Shown: positions 17,934 through 30,207, numbered from the stretch's first letter. The stretch: DNA of 37,838 bases from Bacillota bacterium (GCA_023395555.1 JAEWYQ010000044.1:1-37838); one strand, 5' to 3'. Program-made: numbers and translations. The notes: a model not told the origin generated them from the letters alone.

Positions 17934-18038
17934 ACATAGTGGAAAGTTTACGGGAAAAGGGGTAAAATCAGTTTATGGGCATCTGTGTTTATTCCCGCCT
18001 GTTTTGGCAAGAATCAAAGGAAAAAGGAGGCACTGTTT

Positions 18039-18386
18039 ATGGATGAGAATATCAAGAACAATCCGTTAATTGAAGGAAACCTGAGCTATTTCATGGAACA
18101 GCACGGAGAGATTTATGAGGCTTACCAGAGGTATGGAAAATTGGTGCATGAGAAGGGCGGCCCGCTGGATGAGAAAACCAGATGGCTGATCAAGGTAGCC
18201 CTTTCCGCCGACTGCAAGAATGAATATTCCCTGCAAACCCATATTCGGAAGGCATTGCAAAGCGGCTGTACCAGGGAAGAGATCGAGCATGCCATTCTGC
18301 TGGTGGGGCCCACATCGGGCTTTCCCACTATGATGAAGGGGCTGCTGATCCTGCGCGGGGTTCTGGAAACGGAGACTTCCCACTGA
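18039..18386 (+). CDS. carboxymuconolactone decarboxylase (AhpD-like) family protein
   Basis: A 115-residue all-helical protein of the CMD/AhpD fold. The core KVALSADCKNEYSLQTHIRKAL is the family helix, with Cys and a later His at the usual places, but the second Cys of the AhpD CxxC motif is missing (the position is occupied by Glu/Tyr), so classic thiol peroxidase activity is not assured. The second half, GCTREEIEHAILLVGPTSGFPT, is also typical. A strong AAAGGAGG precedes ATG 18039. It stands alone between two terminators. Related single-domain proteins are annotated as hydroperoxide-related or unknown. Confidence 0.8.
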   Translation: MDENIKNNPLIEGNLSYFMEQHGEIYEAYQRYGKLVHEKGGPLDEKTRWLIKVALSADCKNEYSLQTHIRKALQSGCTREEIEHAILLVGPTSGFPTMMKGLLILRGVLETETSH

Positions 18387-18453
18387 GATTGGAACACGAG
18401 GAGCTGCAAAAGGTTACAGGAATAAAGCCCTGCATAACAGCAGAGAACTGATA

Positions 18454-18518
18454 AAACCAGGCAGGAGGGATCTTTGTCAAAAGGAAAAATCCTTTTACAA
18501 TACCCTCCTGCCTGGTTT
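18454..18518. terminator. bidirectional terminator between AhpD-like gene and lacZ
   Basis: A 16-bp perfect stem AAACCAGGCAGGAGGG (18454-18469) with its complement at 18503-18518, enclosing a second A/T-rich stem AAAAGG/CCTTTT. T-rich tracts lie at the ends in both directions. It serves the AhpD-like gene on the plus strand and the beta-galactosidase gene on the minus strand. Confidence 0.8.
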
Positions 18519-18550
18519 ATGTTACTTATAGCGATAGGTGATAGCCGGTA

Positions 18551-22614
<4,064 letters not shown>

Positions 22615-22671
22615 CAGTTCAGTCTGGAAGCAGGGAGCAGTTCGTCTGTGCCGGTAAATTGAAATAGTACC

Positions 22672-22699
22672 TTGCATTTTTTTCATTTCGTATTATGAT
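22672..22699 (+). promoter_or_regulatory. candidate promoter for the glutamate racemase gene
   Basis: TTGCAT (22672-22677), 16-base spacer, TATGAT (22694-22699), about 140 bases before the start codon. Confidence 0.45.
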
Positions 22700-22838
22700 G
22701 GAGAGAGATCAATAAAGAGAATGATATAGTTTGGCATCTACAGACTGGGCTGCGGCAGATAAGCGATATCAGATCAGAAGACGGAACGGTTCAGAATGCG
22801 GATATAAATGCGGATATACAGGAAGGATGAAGGTTATA

Positions 22839-23618
22839 TTGAAGATAGGGATTTTTGACTCCGGTATCGGCGGACTTACGGTACTTCATCAGGCGCTGCA
22901 GACCTTGCCGGAAGAAGATTATATTTATTATGCGGATGTCGACCATGTGCCCTACGGGACGAAGAGCAGGGAAGAAATCATTGGTTATGTGGACAAGGCA
23001 GTGGAATTTCTCATAGGAAAAGGTGTGAAGGCGATTGTGATTGCCTGCAATACGGCCACCAGCGCGGCGGCGGAATATGTTCGGGGCAAGTACACCCTGC
23101 CCATTCTTGGCATGGAGCCGGCGGTAAAGCCTGCCGTTGCCAGAAGCAACGGAAAGCGGGTCATGGTCATTGCCACGCCGGTTACCGTCAGGGAGGAGAA
23201 GCTGCGCAGCCTGATCGAACAGGTGGATGATGATCATCGCATCGACCTTCTTGCCCTGCCCGGTCTGGTAAGCTTTGCAGAAGCCGGACAGTTTGAGGGG
23301 CCGGAGGTAGAACGGTATCTGAGAGAGGAACTGGCTCCCTACCGATTGCAGGATTATGCGGCTTTGATTCTGGGATGCACTCATTTTAATTATTTCAAGG
23401 ATTCCTATCGGAGGATTTTCCCGGAGGAGGTTGCCTTTATTGACGGCAATGCCGGAACCGTGAATCATCTGAAAAGGATTCTGGAGGAGCGGGAGCTGCT
23501 GGAGAAAAACCATGGATTGGTAGAGTACTACAAGTCCGGCCGCCCGGTGTGCCGGGAGGAAGAGCTTAAGAGGCTGGCAGGATTCCACGAGCGTCTGGAA
23601 AGGATGCAAAGGTATTAA
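22839..23618 (+). CDS. murI: glutamate racemase
   Basis: A 259-residue cytoplasmic enzyme converting L-glutamate to D-glutamate for peptidoglycan. The first active-site region is IGIFDSGIGGLTVL (Asp near residue 7), then YADVDHVPYG, the first catalytic Cys in ACNTATSAA, and the second in GCTHFNYF. Spacing and length fit MurI. The canonical N-terminus begins at KIGIFDSG, which places the start at a TTG (22839) behind the GATGAAGG site; the ATG at 22827 gives four extra residues and has AGGAAGG directly abutting it. TTG seems better. It has its own candidate promoter. Housekeeping gene, no related neighbours. Confidence 0.95.
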   Translation: MKIGIFDSGIGGLTVLHQALQTLPEEDYIYYADVDHVPYGTKSREEIIGYVDKAVEFLIGKGVKAIVIACNTATSAAAEYVRGKYTLPILGMEPAVKPAVARSNGKRVMVIATPVTVREEKLRSLIEQVDDDHRIDLLALPGLVSFAEAGQFEGPEVERYLREELAPYRLQDYAALILGCTHFNYFKDSYRRIFPEEVAFIDGNAGTVNHLKRILEERELLEKNHGLVEYYKSGRPVCREEELKRLAGFHERLERMQRY

Positions 23619-23707
23619 AGAAACAGCACTTGCGGAATTGCCGTGCAGACAGCAGGAGACCGCATGATATATAAGCAGTGATAATATTGTTTATAAGTTT
23701 TGCTAAA

Positions 23708-23736
23708 TTGTAAAATGTCAAAACACAGGATAAGAT
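23708..23736 (+). promoter_or_regulatory. candidate promoter for xpt
   Basis: TTGTAA (23708-23713), 17-base spacer, TAAGAT (23731-23736), 36 bases before the ATG. No guanine-riboswitch aptamer fits in this short leader. Confidence 0.45.
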
Positions 23737-23772
23737 GTAGTAAAAGATCAATATAGGCGAAGGGGAAAACAA

Positions 23773-24348
23773 ATGCAGCTATTAAAGGATAGGATCATGC
23801 GGGACGGCAAGGTGCGTTCCGGAAATGTACTGAAGGTGGACAGCTTTTTAAACCATCAGTTAGATACAGCGTTATTCGGAGAAATCGGCAAGGAGTTTAA
23901 AAGAAGGTTTGCCGGTGAGGAAATCACCAAGATTTTGACGATTGAAGCCTCCGGTATTGCAATTGCGTGTATTGCAGCCCAGTATTTTCAGGTTCCGGTG
24001 GTCTTTGCCAAGAAGAACCAGACAAAGAATATTGCAGGAGATGTATATACCAGCAAGGTGGAATCCTTTACCCATGGCAGGATATATGATATTATCGTAT
24101 CGAAGGATTTCCTGGGTCCGGAGGATAAGATTCTGCTTATTGATGATTTCCTTGCCAACGGAGCCGCATTATTGGGCCTGATCAAGCTGGTGAAGGATGC
24201 CGGTGCCACCCTGGTGGGAGCGGGAATTGTCATAGAGAAGGGCTTCCAGGAGGGAGGCCGGATGGTGCGGGACAGCGGCGTCCGGGTAGAATCTCTGGCA
24301 ATCATCGACTCCATGTCGGAAGAGGGCGGAGTAAAGTTTCGGAAATAG
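23773..24348 (+). CDS. xpt: xanthine phosphoribosyltransferase
   Basis: A 191-residue purine salvage enzyme that makes XMP from xanthine and PRPP in the cytoplasm. It starts with MQLLKDRIMRDGKV, typical of Xpt. The base-binding FLNHQ and EASGIA segments are at about 25 and 58, and the PRPP loop is LLIDDFLANGAA at 121-132. Later SLAIIDSM is conserved. Length matches the family. Site GAAGGGG precedes the ATG. Unlike xpt of many Firmicutes, no guanine riboswitch is visible and no purine permease gene follows, so it appears to be a single-gene unit. Confidence 0.95.
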   Translation: MQLLKDRIMRDGKVRSGNVLKVDSFLNHQLDTALFGEIGKEFKRRFAGEEITKILTIEASGIAIACIAAQYFQVPVVFAKKNQTKNIAGDVYTSKVESFTHGRIYDIIVSKDFLGPEDKILLIDDFLANGAALLGLIKLVKDAGATLVGAGIVIEKGFQEGGRMVRDSGVRVESLAIIDSMSEEGGVKFRK

Positions 24349-24397
24349 GTCTGTTTCCTGTTAAATTAGTGATAACATCACAGAAGTTCCTTGCGTA

Positions 24398-24540
24398 TCA
24401 TGATATAGTGAAAGCGTAGTGAAGAAATGCAAGCTTGCTTGTAATTTCTGATCGGAGCTAAGGATCATGAACATGTCTTATGTTCATGATATAGTGAAAG
24501 CGTAGTGAAGAAATGCAGGCTTACTTGTAATTTCTGACCG
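24398..24540 (+). repeat. two direct 57-base repeats in the thioredoxin leader
   Basis: The block starting TCATGATATAGTGAAAGCG occurs at 24398-24454 and again at 24484-24540, period 86, with only three differences. Each copy has a TGATATAGT that resembles an extended -10, and an internal hairpin (AGAAAT ... ATTTCT around GCAAGC/TTGCTTG in copy 1, weaker in copy 2). A 10-bp inverted repeat TCATGAACAT/ATGTTCATGA (24465-24474 with 24480-24489) bridges the two copies. The region lies between xpt and trxA and may hold the trxA promoter(s). Its 18-base head is also found in front of corA. Confidence 0.75.
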
Positions 24541-24574
24541 AAACTCAACAATCATCTGATAGGAGGAATATATC

Positions 24575-24889
24575 ATGGCTACGATTAAAATAACCAAGAA
24601 CAATTTTGAGGAAGAGGTATTAAATTCTAAGGAGCCCATCCTGCTGGATTTCTGGGCGTCCTGGTGCGGCCCCTGCCGTATGGTGGCCCCTGCCCTGGAT
24701 GAAATTGCAACAGAGGTTGCCGGTACTGCCAAGGTGGGCAAGATCAATATTGACGAGGAATCAGAGCTGGCATCCCGGTTCCGCGTAATGAGCATTCCCA
24801 CTTTGATGGTAGTGAAGGACGGAAAGGTCTCCGCCCAGGCGGTTGGTGCTCGTCCGAAAAAAGACATCTTGAGAATGTTGGAGATTTGA
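24575..24889 (+). CDS. trxA: thioredoxin
   Basis: A 104-residue cytoplasmic disulfide reductase. The active site WCGPC is at 30-34, the cis-Pro segment MSIPTLMV at about 72, and overall length and order are typical of TrxA. A strong AGGAGG precedes the ATG. No thioredoxin reductase gene follows, so it depends on one elsewhere. It is near desulfoferrodoxin and a Crp/Fnr regulator, consistent with redox defence. Upstream is the repeat region noted above. Confidence 0.95.
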   Translation: MATIKITKNNFEEEVLNSKEPILLDFWASWCGPCRMVAPALDEIATEVAGTAKVGKINIDEESELASRFRVMSIPTLMVVKDGKVSAQAVGARPKKDILRMLEI

Positions 24890-25018
24890 TATATAATTTA
24901 CTTATAAAAGTGCGAAGAATTTCTTCCCTTTTATGATGGTTTCACGGGAAGGCAGGCTGAAGGAAGCAGGCTGCTCCCCCCAAGAACAATTTACAATACC
25001 GAAAAAGGAGAGATAGCG

Positions 25019-25402
25019 ATGTGTAAAGAGCACAAGTTCTACAGATGCAAGCACTGCGGCAACCTCATAGGAATGATCCACAGTTCCGGAGTTCCCGTTG
25101 TCTGCTGTGGGGAAGAGATGGAAGAATTGGTTGCCAACACCGTTGATGCATCGAAAGAAAAGCATGTTCCGGTAGTATCCATCGTCGGCAATACGGTAAA
25201 GGTAGAAGTAGGCGGCGCACCCCATCCGATGGAAGAGAAGCATTACATCCAGTGGATTTACGTACAGACGAAGCACGGCGGACAGAGGAAATGTTTAAAT
25301 CCGGGAGATACCCCCGCAGCCGTATTTGCTCTTGACGACGATGAAGTGGTTGCGGTATACGAGTACTGTAATATCCATGGTCTATGGAAAACAGAGCTAT
25401 AA
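25019..25402 (+). CDS. dfx: desulfoferrodoxin (two-iron superoxide reductase)
   Basis: A 127-residue cytoplasmic protein that reduces superoxide to hydrogen peroxide without releasing oxygen, used by anaerobes in place of superoxide dismutase. The N-terminal desulforedoxin-like Fe(Cys)4 centre has Cys10, Cys13, Cys29 and Cys30. The catalytic Fe(His)4(Cys) centre has His49 in SKEKHVP (with the conserved Glu47 and Lys48), His69, His75, and Cys117/His120 in CNIHG. Both centres are thus complete: a class I 2Fe-SOR. Site AAAGGAG precedes the ATG. Electron donor (rubredoxin) is not encoded nearby; thioredoxin is just upstream. A strong terminator follows. Confidence 0.95.
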   Translation: MCKEHKFYRCKHCGNLIGMIHSSGVPVVCCGEEMEELVANTVDASKEKHVPVVSIVGNTVKVEVGGAPHPMEEKHYIQWIYVQTKHGGQRKCLNPGDTPAAVFALDDDEVVAVYEYCNIHGLWKTEL

Positions 25403-25430
25403 GTCATAATTAGGGAAGAACTGTTCATAG

Positions 25431-25480
25431 CTGCATATAAGGTTGTATCTTTTCCGATACGGCCTTATATGCAGTTTTTT
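25431..25480 (+). terminator. rho-independent terminator after desulfoferrodoxin
   Basis: A 19-base arm CTGCATATAAGGTTGTATC (25431-25449) pairs with 25456-25474 (one wobble or mismatch), six-base loop, followed by TTTTTT. Confidence 0.9.
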
Positions 25481-25488
25481 GATGATCG

Positions 25489-25516
25489 GGATGAGGTGCC
25501 TGACACCATCTCATCC
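25489..25516. repeat. single-arm copy of the GGTGCCTGACACC repeat
   Basis: GGTGCCTGACACC (25495-25507) lies mostly in the loop of a 7-bp stem GGATGAG/CTCATCC (25489-25495 with 25510-25516). It is one arm of the palindrome seen complete at 26301 and 36988. It lies between the desulfoferrodoxin terminator and the regulator gene. Confidence 0.6.
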
Positions 25517-25612
25517 GTTGCAAAAATGCAATTATTGGTTTATAATCATAAAGAAGGCAGCAATGAAATAATGTAGATAAAAGAAGTGACGAAAAGAATA
25601 GGAGTGAAGGCG

Positions 25613-26293
25613 TTGGCAATATCACAGGAGGATGCAAGATTCCTGCAGGAGACTCTGAGCTTCTGGCGGGAGCTGACAGATGCCCAGAGAAATAACCTGG
25701 AGCAGCTGATTTTGAAGAAAACCTTTGCAGCCGGTGAAGCCATGCATGGCGGATCGGATCACTGCTCCGGCTTGTTTTTAATCCGAAGCGGGCAGGTGAG
25801 GGCCTATATTGTATCGGAAAGCGGTAAGGAAATAACTTTATACCGGCTGCTGGAACGGGATGTCTGCATCTTTTCGGCCTCCTGTATGATGAAGAACATT
25901 TCCTTTGACATCTACGTGGAAACAGAGAAGGAGACGGAGGCCTATCTCATTCCCATATCCATATTTGACCGGTTGTCCCGGGAGTCTCTTCCGGTGCAGG
26001 CGTTCACCAATGAGCTGATGGCTTCCCGCTTCTCCGAGGTTATGTGGATTATGGAGCAGGCGCTGTTTACCAGCTTTGACAGGCGCCTGGCCGGTTTTTT
26101 GGCAGAGCAGCAGGTAATGGAAGGCAGCAATACTTTGGAAATTACGCATGAAAGGATTGCGAATCATCTTGGGACGGCCAGGGAAGTGGTTACAAGGATG
26201 CTGAAGTATTTTCAGAATGAAGGGATGGTTCTTCTGAAACGGGGAACAATTGATATACTTGACGAGAAAAAGCTGAACCGGATGGCAAAGTGA
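25613..26293 (+). CDS. Crp/Fnr family transcriptional regulator (HcpR-like)
   Basis: A 226-residue regulator: N-terminal cyclic-nucleotide-binding-type barrel (about 20-135), long dimer helix, C-terminal winged helix (about 160-215: LEITHERIANHLGTAREVVTRML, the DNA-reading helix). It has DVCIFSASC, a Cys pair often found in clostridial Crp/Fnr proteins near redox and nitrosative-stress genes (HcpR type), and no cAMP-binding RxS motif. It follows desulfoferrodoxin and thioredoxin, so control of redox defence is a reasonable inference, untested. TTG 25613 is chosen: AGGAG lies eight bases upstream. GTG at 25586 or 25604 is an alternative. Confidence 0.8.
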   Translation: MAISQEDARFLQETLSFWRELTDAQRNNLEQLILKKTFAAGEAMHGGSDHCSGLFLIRSGQVRAYIVSESGKEITLYRLLERDVCIFSASCMMKNISFDIYVETEKETEAYLIPISIFDRLSRESLPVQAFTNELMASRFSEVMWIMEQALFTSFDRRLAGFLAEQQVMEGSNTLEITHERIANHLGTAREVVTRMLKYFQNEGMVLLKRGTIDILDEKKLNRMAK

Positions 26294-26300
26294 TGGGAAT

Positions 26301-26336
26301 GGTGTCAGGCACCGGCGGGTGCCGGTGCCTGACACC
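26301..26336. repeat. complete GGTGTCAGGCACC palindrome ahead of the MBL hydrolase gene
   Basis: GGTGTCAGGCACCGGC (26301-26316) and its exact complement (26321-26336) form a 16-bp hairpin with a four-base loop, eight bases after the regulator stop codon and a few bases before the AAAAAAAGGAGG site of the next gene. No T-run follows in either direction, so it is not a typical terminator. Confidence 0.75.
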
Positions 26337-26359
26337 CCAAAAAAAGGAGGAAATTTTCT

Positions 26360-27964
26360 ATGAAGGTTACGTTCTTGGGGGCAACCCATGAGGTTACGGG
26401 AAGCTGTTATTATCTGGAGGCCTGCGGAAAGAATATTCTGATTGACTGTGGCATGGAGCAGGGCAAGGATGCTTTTGAGAACCAGAGCATACCGGTGGCT
26501 TCCGGCGCAATTGACGCAGTGCTTCTGACCCATGCCCATATGGATCATTCAGGGAAGCTGCCGCTGCTGGTGAGTGAAGGCTTCCGGGGCGATATTCACA
26601 CCACTTCCGCCACCAGTGCCCTGTGCAATATCATGCTTCGTGACAGTGCCCACATTCAGATGGCGGAAGCGGAGTGGAAGAACCGTAAGGGAAAGCGGTC
26701 CGGGGATAAGGCGGCGGTGCCCATCTATAACATGGAGGATGCGATGATTACCATACGCAGATTCGTATCCCATGAATATGGGGAGACCTTCCGGCTTTTT
26801 GACGGGGTTGAGGTTCGTTTTACCGATGTGGGCCATCTGCTGGGCTCCGCCAGTATTGAAATATGGATCACGGAGGGAGATACAACGAAGAAAATCGTAT
26901 TTTCCGGGGATATCGGCAACATTGACCAGCCGCTGATCAACGATCCCCAGTATATCCGGGAAGCGGATTATGTTGTAATGGAATCTACCTACGGGGACCG
27001 CAACCATAGTGTAAGCCCGGATTATGTGGCTGAGCTGACGGAGATTCTCCAATCCACCTTTGACCGGGGCGGCAATGTGGTGATTCCCTCCTTTGCCGTT
27101 GGAAGAACCCAGGTACTTTTATATTATATCCGCAAAATCAAGGACGACCGTTTGGTACAGGGGCATGGCAATTTCAAGGTCTATGTGGATAGTCCCCTGG
27201 CTGTGGAGGCAACTCAGATATTCCATGATCATATGGTAGGGTATTTTGACCAGGACGCCATGACTCTGGTAAACAAGGGAGTGAATCCCCTTTCCTTCCC
27301 CGGCCTTATGACCAGCATTACCGCGGATGAATCCAAAGCCATTAATTTTGACGAGGATCCCAAGGTAATCATTTCGGCGGCGGGTATGTGTGATGCGGGC
27401 AGAATCCGCCATCATTTAAAACATAATCTGTGGCGGGAGGACAGCACGGTATTATTTGTCGGGCATCAGTCCGTGGGAACGTTGGGCCGCACTCTTTTGG
27501 ACGGCGCCCAGGAGGTTAAGCTCTTTGGAGAGACCATTCAGGTGCATGCCCAGATCAGACGGCTGTCGGGAGTCAGCGGTCATGCGGACCGCGACGGTCT
27601 GCTCCGGTGGCTGGCCGGTTTTGAGAAGAAGCCGGAAAGAGTATTTGTAACCCATGGGGATGATCAGGTGTGTGAGCTGTTTACACAGCATCTGAAGGAA
27701 GAGCTGGGGTATTTGGCAGTAGCTCCCTTCAGCGGTGCCAGCTATGACCTGATGACCAATGAATGCGTGCGGGAAGGAGTCCGCATTCCTGTGGAGGCTA
27801 AGGGGGCGGTACCCAGTGACAGGGCCGATACGGTTTATGACCGTCTGGTACAGGCCGGCAAACGCCTTATGGCAGTCATTTTGCATAACAAGGGAGGGGC
27901 CAACAAGGATCTGGCCAAACTGACAAGCCAGATTAATTCCCTTTGTGATAAATGGGACCGTTGA
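26360..27964 (+). CDS. MBL-fold beta-CASP hydrolase (RNA-processing type)
   Basis: A 534-residue metallo-beta-lactamase-fold protein with a beta-CASP insertion, the architecture of CPSF73/RNase J-related nucleases that act on RNA. The zinc motif HAHMDHSG is at 58-65, a His ligand in TDVGHLLGS, Asp in FSGDIGN, then ESTYGDRNH. The beta-CASP part has PSFAVGRTQVLLYYI and ISAAGMCDAGRI, and the last His ligands are GVSGHADRDGL and VTHGD. The final 60 residues add a helical tail. AAAGGAGG precedes the ATG. It is followed by pulA in the same direction; a functional link is unclear. Confidence 0.85.
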   Translation: MKVTFLGATHEVTGSCYYLEACGKNILIDCGMEQGKDAFENQSIPVASGAIDAVLLTHAHMDHSGKLPLLVSEGFRGDIHTTSATSALCNIMLRDSAHIQMAEAEWKNRKGKRSGDKAAVPIYNMEDAMITIRRFVSHEYGETFRLFDGVEVRFTDVGHLLGSASIEIWITEGDTTKKIVFSGDIGNIDQPLINDPQYIREADYVVMESTYGDRNHSVSPDYVAELTEILQSTFDRGGNVVIPSFAVGRTQVLLYYIRKIKDDRLVQGHGNFKVYVDSPLAVEATQIFHDHMVGYFDQDAMTLVNKGVNPLSFPGLMTSITADESKAINFDEDPKVIISAAGMCDAGRIRHHLKHNLWREDSTVLFVGHQSVGTLGRTLLDGAQEVKLFGETIQVHAQIRRLSGVSGHADRDGLLRWLAGFEKKPERVFVTHGDDQVCELFTQHLKEELGYLAVAPFSGASYDLMTNECVREGVRIPVEAKGAVPSDRADTVYDRLVQAGKRLMAVILHNKGGANKDLAKLTSQINSLCDKWDR

Positions 27965-28058
27965 TGAGAGCGGTTGGTCATAAATTTTGAGCCTGTGCAG
28001 GGGTAAGGAGCGCAGGGGGTTAGAAAGGTATGGTATAGCTACTTTGGATAAACAGAAA

Positions 28059-30014
28059 ATGCTGGAATATTATCATAGGTTCATGACAAAAGAGTTTGAG
28101 GAGGCAAATGATTACCGGGGGAATGACCTGGGCGCGGTCTGGACGGCTGAGGCCGCTTGCTTCCGGGTATGGGCGCCCACGGCCGGCCGGGCTGCGGTAA
28201 AGTTATACCGTACCGGGGATGGAGAGGATCTTCTGGAATGTGTTCCAATGCTTCCCGATGCCAAGGGGACCTGGAGAGCGGAGGTTGCCGGAGATCTCAA
28301 CGGAGTCTATTACACCTATGAAATAACGGTGGACGGTGAGACCCGGGAAGCGGCAGATCCCTATGCCAGGGCCGTGGGAGTGAACGGAGAGAGGGGAATG
28401 GTGATCGACTTGAGCTCCACCAATCCTCCGGGCTTTACAGAGGAGAAGCTTCCTGAATTTAAAAATCCGGCGGATGCGGTGATTTACGAGCTTCATATCC
28501 GGGACTTTTCTGCGGACACCAGTTCGGGAATGCGCTATACCGGTAAATATCTGGCCTTTACCGAGGAAGGGACGGTGAATTCCTACGGAGAGAAGACCGG
28601 GCTGGACTATCTGGCGGATATGGGCATTACTCATGTACATCTGCTGCCCGCTTTTGATTACCATACGGTGGATGAGAGGAAGCCGGAGGAGCAGTTCAAC
28701 TGGGGCTATGATCCCAGGAATTATAATGTTCCGGAGGGGTCCTATTCCACGGATCCCTATCATGGAGAGGTAAGAATCAGAGAATTCAAGCAGATGGTTC
28801 AGGCATTGCATAAAAAGGGCATCCGTGTGGTCATGGATGTAGTATACAACCACACGGCAGAAAGTATGGAATCCAATTTCAACCGTATTGTTCCGGGATA
28901 CTATTACCGTCTTACTCCGGAAGGGGACTTCTCCAGTGCTTCCGGCTGCGGCAGTGAGACCGCTTCGGAGCGTGCCATGATGCGCAAATTCATCCTTGAC
29001 TCTGTTCTGTACTGGGTTCGGGAATACCATATCGACGGGTTCCGTTTTGATCTCATGGGTATTCATGACATTCATACCATGAACGAAGTACGGAGGGTGC
29101 TGAATGAAATCGACCCCGGCATTCTTGTTTACGGGGAAGGCTGGACCGGGGGCCCGTCACCCCTCCCGGACTGGAAGAAAGCCCTGAAGGCCAATATTAA
29201 AAACATGAATTCGGGGATTGCGGTTTTTAACGACGATCTCCGGGATGCGGTGAAGGGAAACGTGTTCCGAAAGGAGGAGCAGGGCTTTGTCAGCGGAAAG
29301 GGCGGCCTGGAAGAAACCATCAAATTCGGCGTTGCGGGCTCAGCCTGGCACCAGGGGGTGGACTATGGAAGAGTCCTGTCTTCCTGCATCGCGCCCTGGA
29401 CATCCGGACCGCTGCAGACCGTTAATTATGTCTCGGCTCACGACAATCTGACCCTATGGGATAAGCTGGCACTGTCCAATCCCGGAGAGAGTCTGGAGAA
29501 CAGGCTTCGGATGAATTTGCTGTCGGCAGCCATTATCTTCACCTGTCAGGGGCTTCCCTTCTTTCAGGCAGGGGAGGAATTCCTGCGCAGTAAGCCGCTG
29601 AATGAGGAGGAAACCGATTTTGAGGAGAACAGCTATCGTTCCCCGGATTCCGTTAACAGCCTGAAGTGGAACCGCTGCCATGAATACAGGGTGGCTGTGG
29701 AATATTATAAGGGGCTGATTGCATTTCGGAAGGCGCATTGGCTGCTGCGGCTGGCCGCGGCGGAGGAGATGCGGGCCCGCCTGGATTTTCTGGAGGTTTC
29801 CCCGCCGTGTACCGCAGCATTTCTTCTCTCCGGTGAGGAAGAGACGATCTGTGTAATCTATAACGCAAGCAGGGAGAGCAGGAGATTAACCATCCCGGAA
29901 GGGGATTGGAGGATCTATGGAAAGGGACTGGAGGCAGGAACCACGGTGCTGGGACATCATCCCGGCGGGGAAGTGGAGACGGAGCCCATCTCAGCCTTAA
30001 TTTTAGTTAAATAA
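28059..30014 (+). CDS. pulA: type I pullulanase
   Basis: A 651-residue intracellular GH13_14 enzyme cleaving alpha-1,6 branches in pullulan, glycogen-derived and starch-derived oligosaccharides. No signal peptide. An N-terminal CBM48-like domain (FRVWAPTA) is followed by the type I signature FNWGYDPRNYNVPEGSYS, then the four GH13 regions: DVVYNH, GFRFDLMG (nucleophile Asp), YGEGWTGG (acid/base Glu) and SAHDN, at about residues 259, 327, 358 and 460. Start uncertain: ATG 28059 gives a normal family N-terminus (LEYYHRFMTKEFEE), while TTG 28044 or TTG 27987 would add 5 or 24 residues; none has a strong ribosome binding site. It follows the MBL gene by under 100 bases. A sugar importer lies downstream. 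Confidence 0.9.
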   Translation: MLEYYHRFMTKEFEEANDYRGNDLGAVWTAEAACFRVWAPTAGRAAVKLYRTGDGEDLLECVPMLPDAKGTWRAEVAGDLNGVYYTYEITVDGETREAADPYARAVGVNGERGMVIDLSSTNPPGFTEEKLPEFKNPADAVIYELHIRDFSADTSSGMRYTGKYLAFTEEGTVNSYGEKTGLDYLADMGITHVHLLPAFDYHTVDERKPEEQFNWGYDPRNYNVPEGSYSTDPYHGEVRIREFKQMVQALHKKGIRVVMDVVYNHTAESMESNFNRIVPGYYYRLTPEGDFSSASGCGSETASERAMMRKFILDSVLYWVREYHIDGFRFDLMGIHDIHTMNEVRRVLNEIDPGILVYGEGWTGGPSPLPDWKKALKANIKNMNSGIAVFNDDLRDAVKGNVFRKEEQGFVSGKGGLEETIKFGVAGSAWHQGVDYGRVLSSCIAPWTSGPLQTVNYVSAHDNLTLWDKLALSNPGESLENRLRMNLLSAAIIFTCQGLPFFQAGEEFLRSKPLNEEETDFEENSYRSPDSVNSLKWNRCHEYRVAVEYYKGLIAFRKAHWLLRLAAAEEMRARLDFLEVSPPCTAAFLLSGEEETICVIYNASRESRRLTIPEGDWRIYGKGLEAGTTVLGHHPGGEVETEPISALILVK

Positions 30015-30034
30015 AATCAGCAGTAGGAAGAACC

Positions 30035-30068
30035 AAAGGCACATCCGGACAGGGATGTGCCTTTTATC
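30035..30068 (+). terminator. rho-independent terminator after pulA
   Basis: AAAGGCACATCC (30035-30046) pairs with GGATGTGCCTTT (30053-30064), ending in TTTTATC. Confidence 0.8.
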
Positions 30069-30178
30069 ATATAGGAAGCAAGCAATTATAATAAAGTAAC
30101 AAAGGAGAATTGAAAGCCGGGACAAATATGGTCAAATTAAACAAAACAAGGAAAGACAAATAATAGCAATTAGAGGCA

Positions 30179-30207
30179 TTAACCTTTTATCCATCTTAGG
30201 GTATGAT
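30179..30207 (+). promoter_or_regulatory. promoter of the sugar ABC importer operon
   Basis: TTAACC (30179-30184), 17-base spacer, TATGAT (30202-30207), about 95 bases before the first gene. The leader then holds a small hairpin CCGCCT/AGGCGG (about 30228-30248). A catabolite-repressor site could not be identified with confidence. Confidence 0.5.

Noticed and set aside
22791..23609. Minus-strand open frame of 272 codons
   Set aside because: It mirrors the glutamate racemase gene and has no protein-like motif.
23619..23772. Possible guanine riboswitch before xpt
   Set aside because: The conserved core of the purine aptamer (two three-base junction strands flanking paired loops) could not be found, and the candidate promoter leaves only about 30 leader bases.
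24349..24574. CRISPR array, suggested by direct repeats
   Set aside because: There are only two copies, the units are 57 bases with a 29-base gap that pairs with the next unit, and no cas gene is near.
26301..26336. Rho-independent terminator after the Crp/Fnr gene
   Set aside because: The hairpin is perfect but is followed by CCAAAAAAAGG and has no T-run on either strand.
30101..30163. Short reading frame starting TTG 30110 behind AAAGGAG, possible leader peptide of the sugar importer
   Set aside because: It lies upstream of the better promoter at 30179-30207, is only 17 codons, is Lys-rich by A-run composition, and has no conserved feature.
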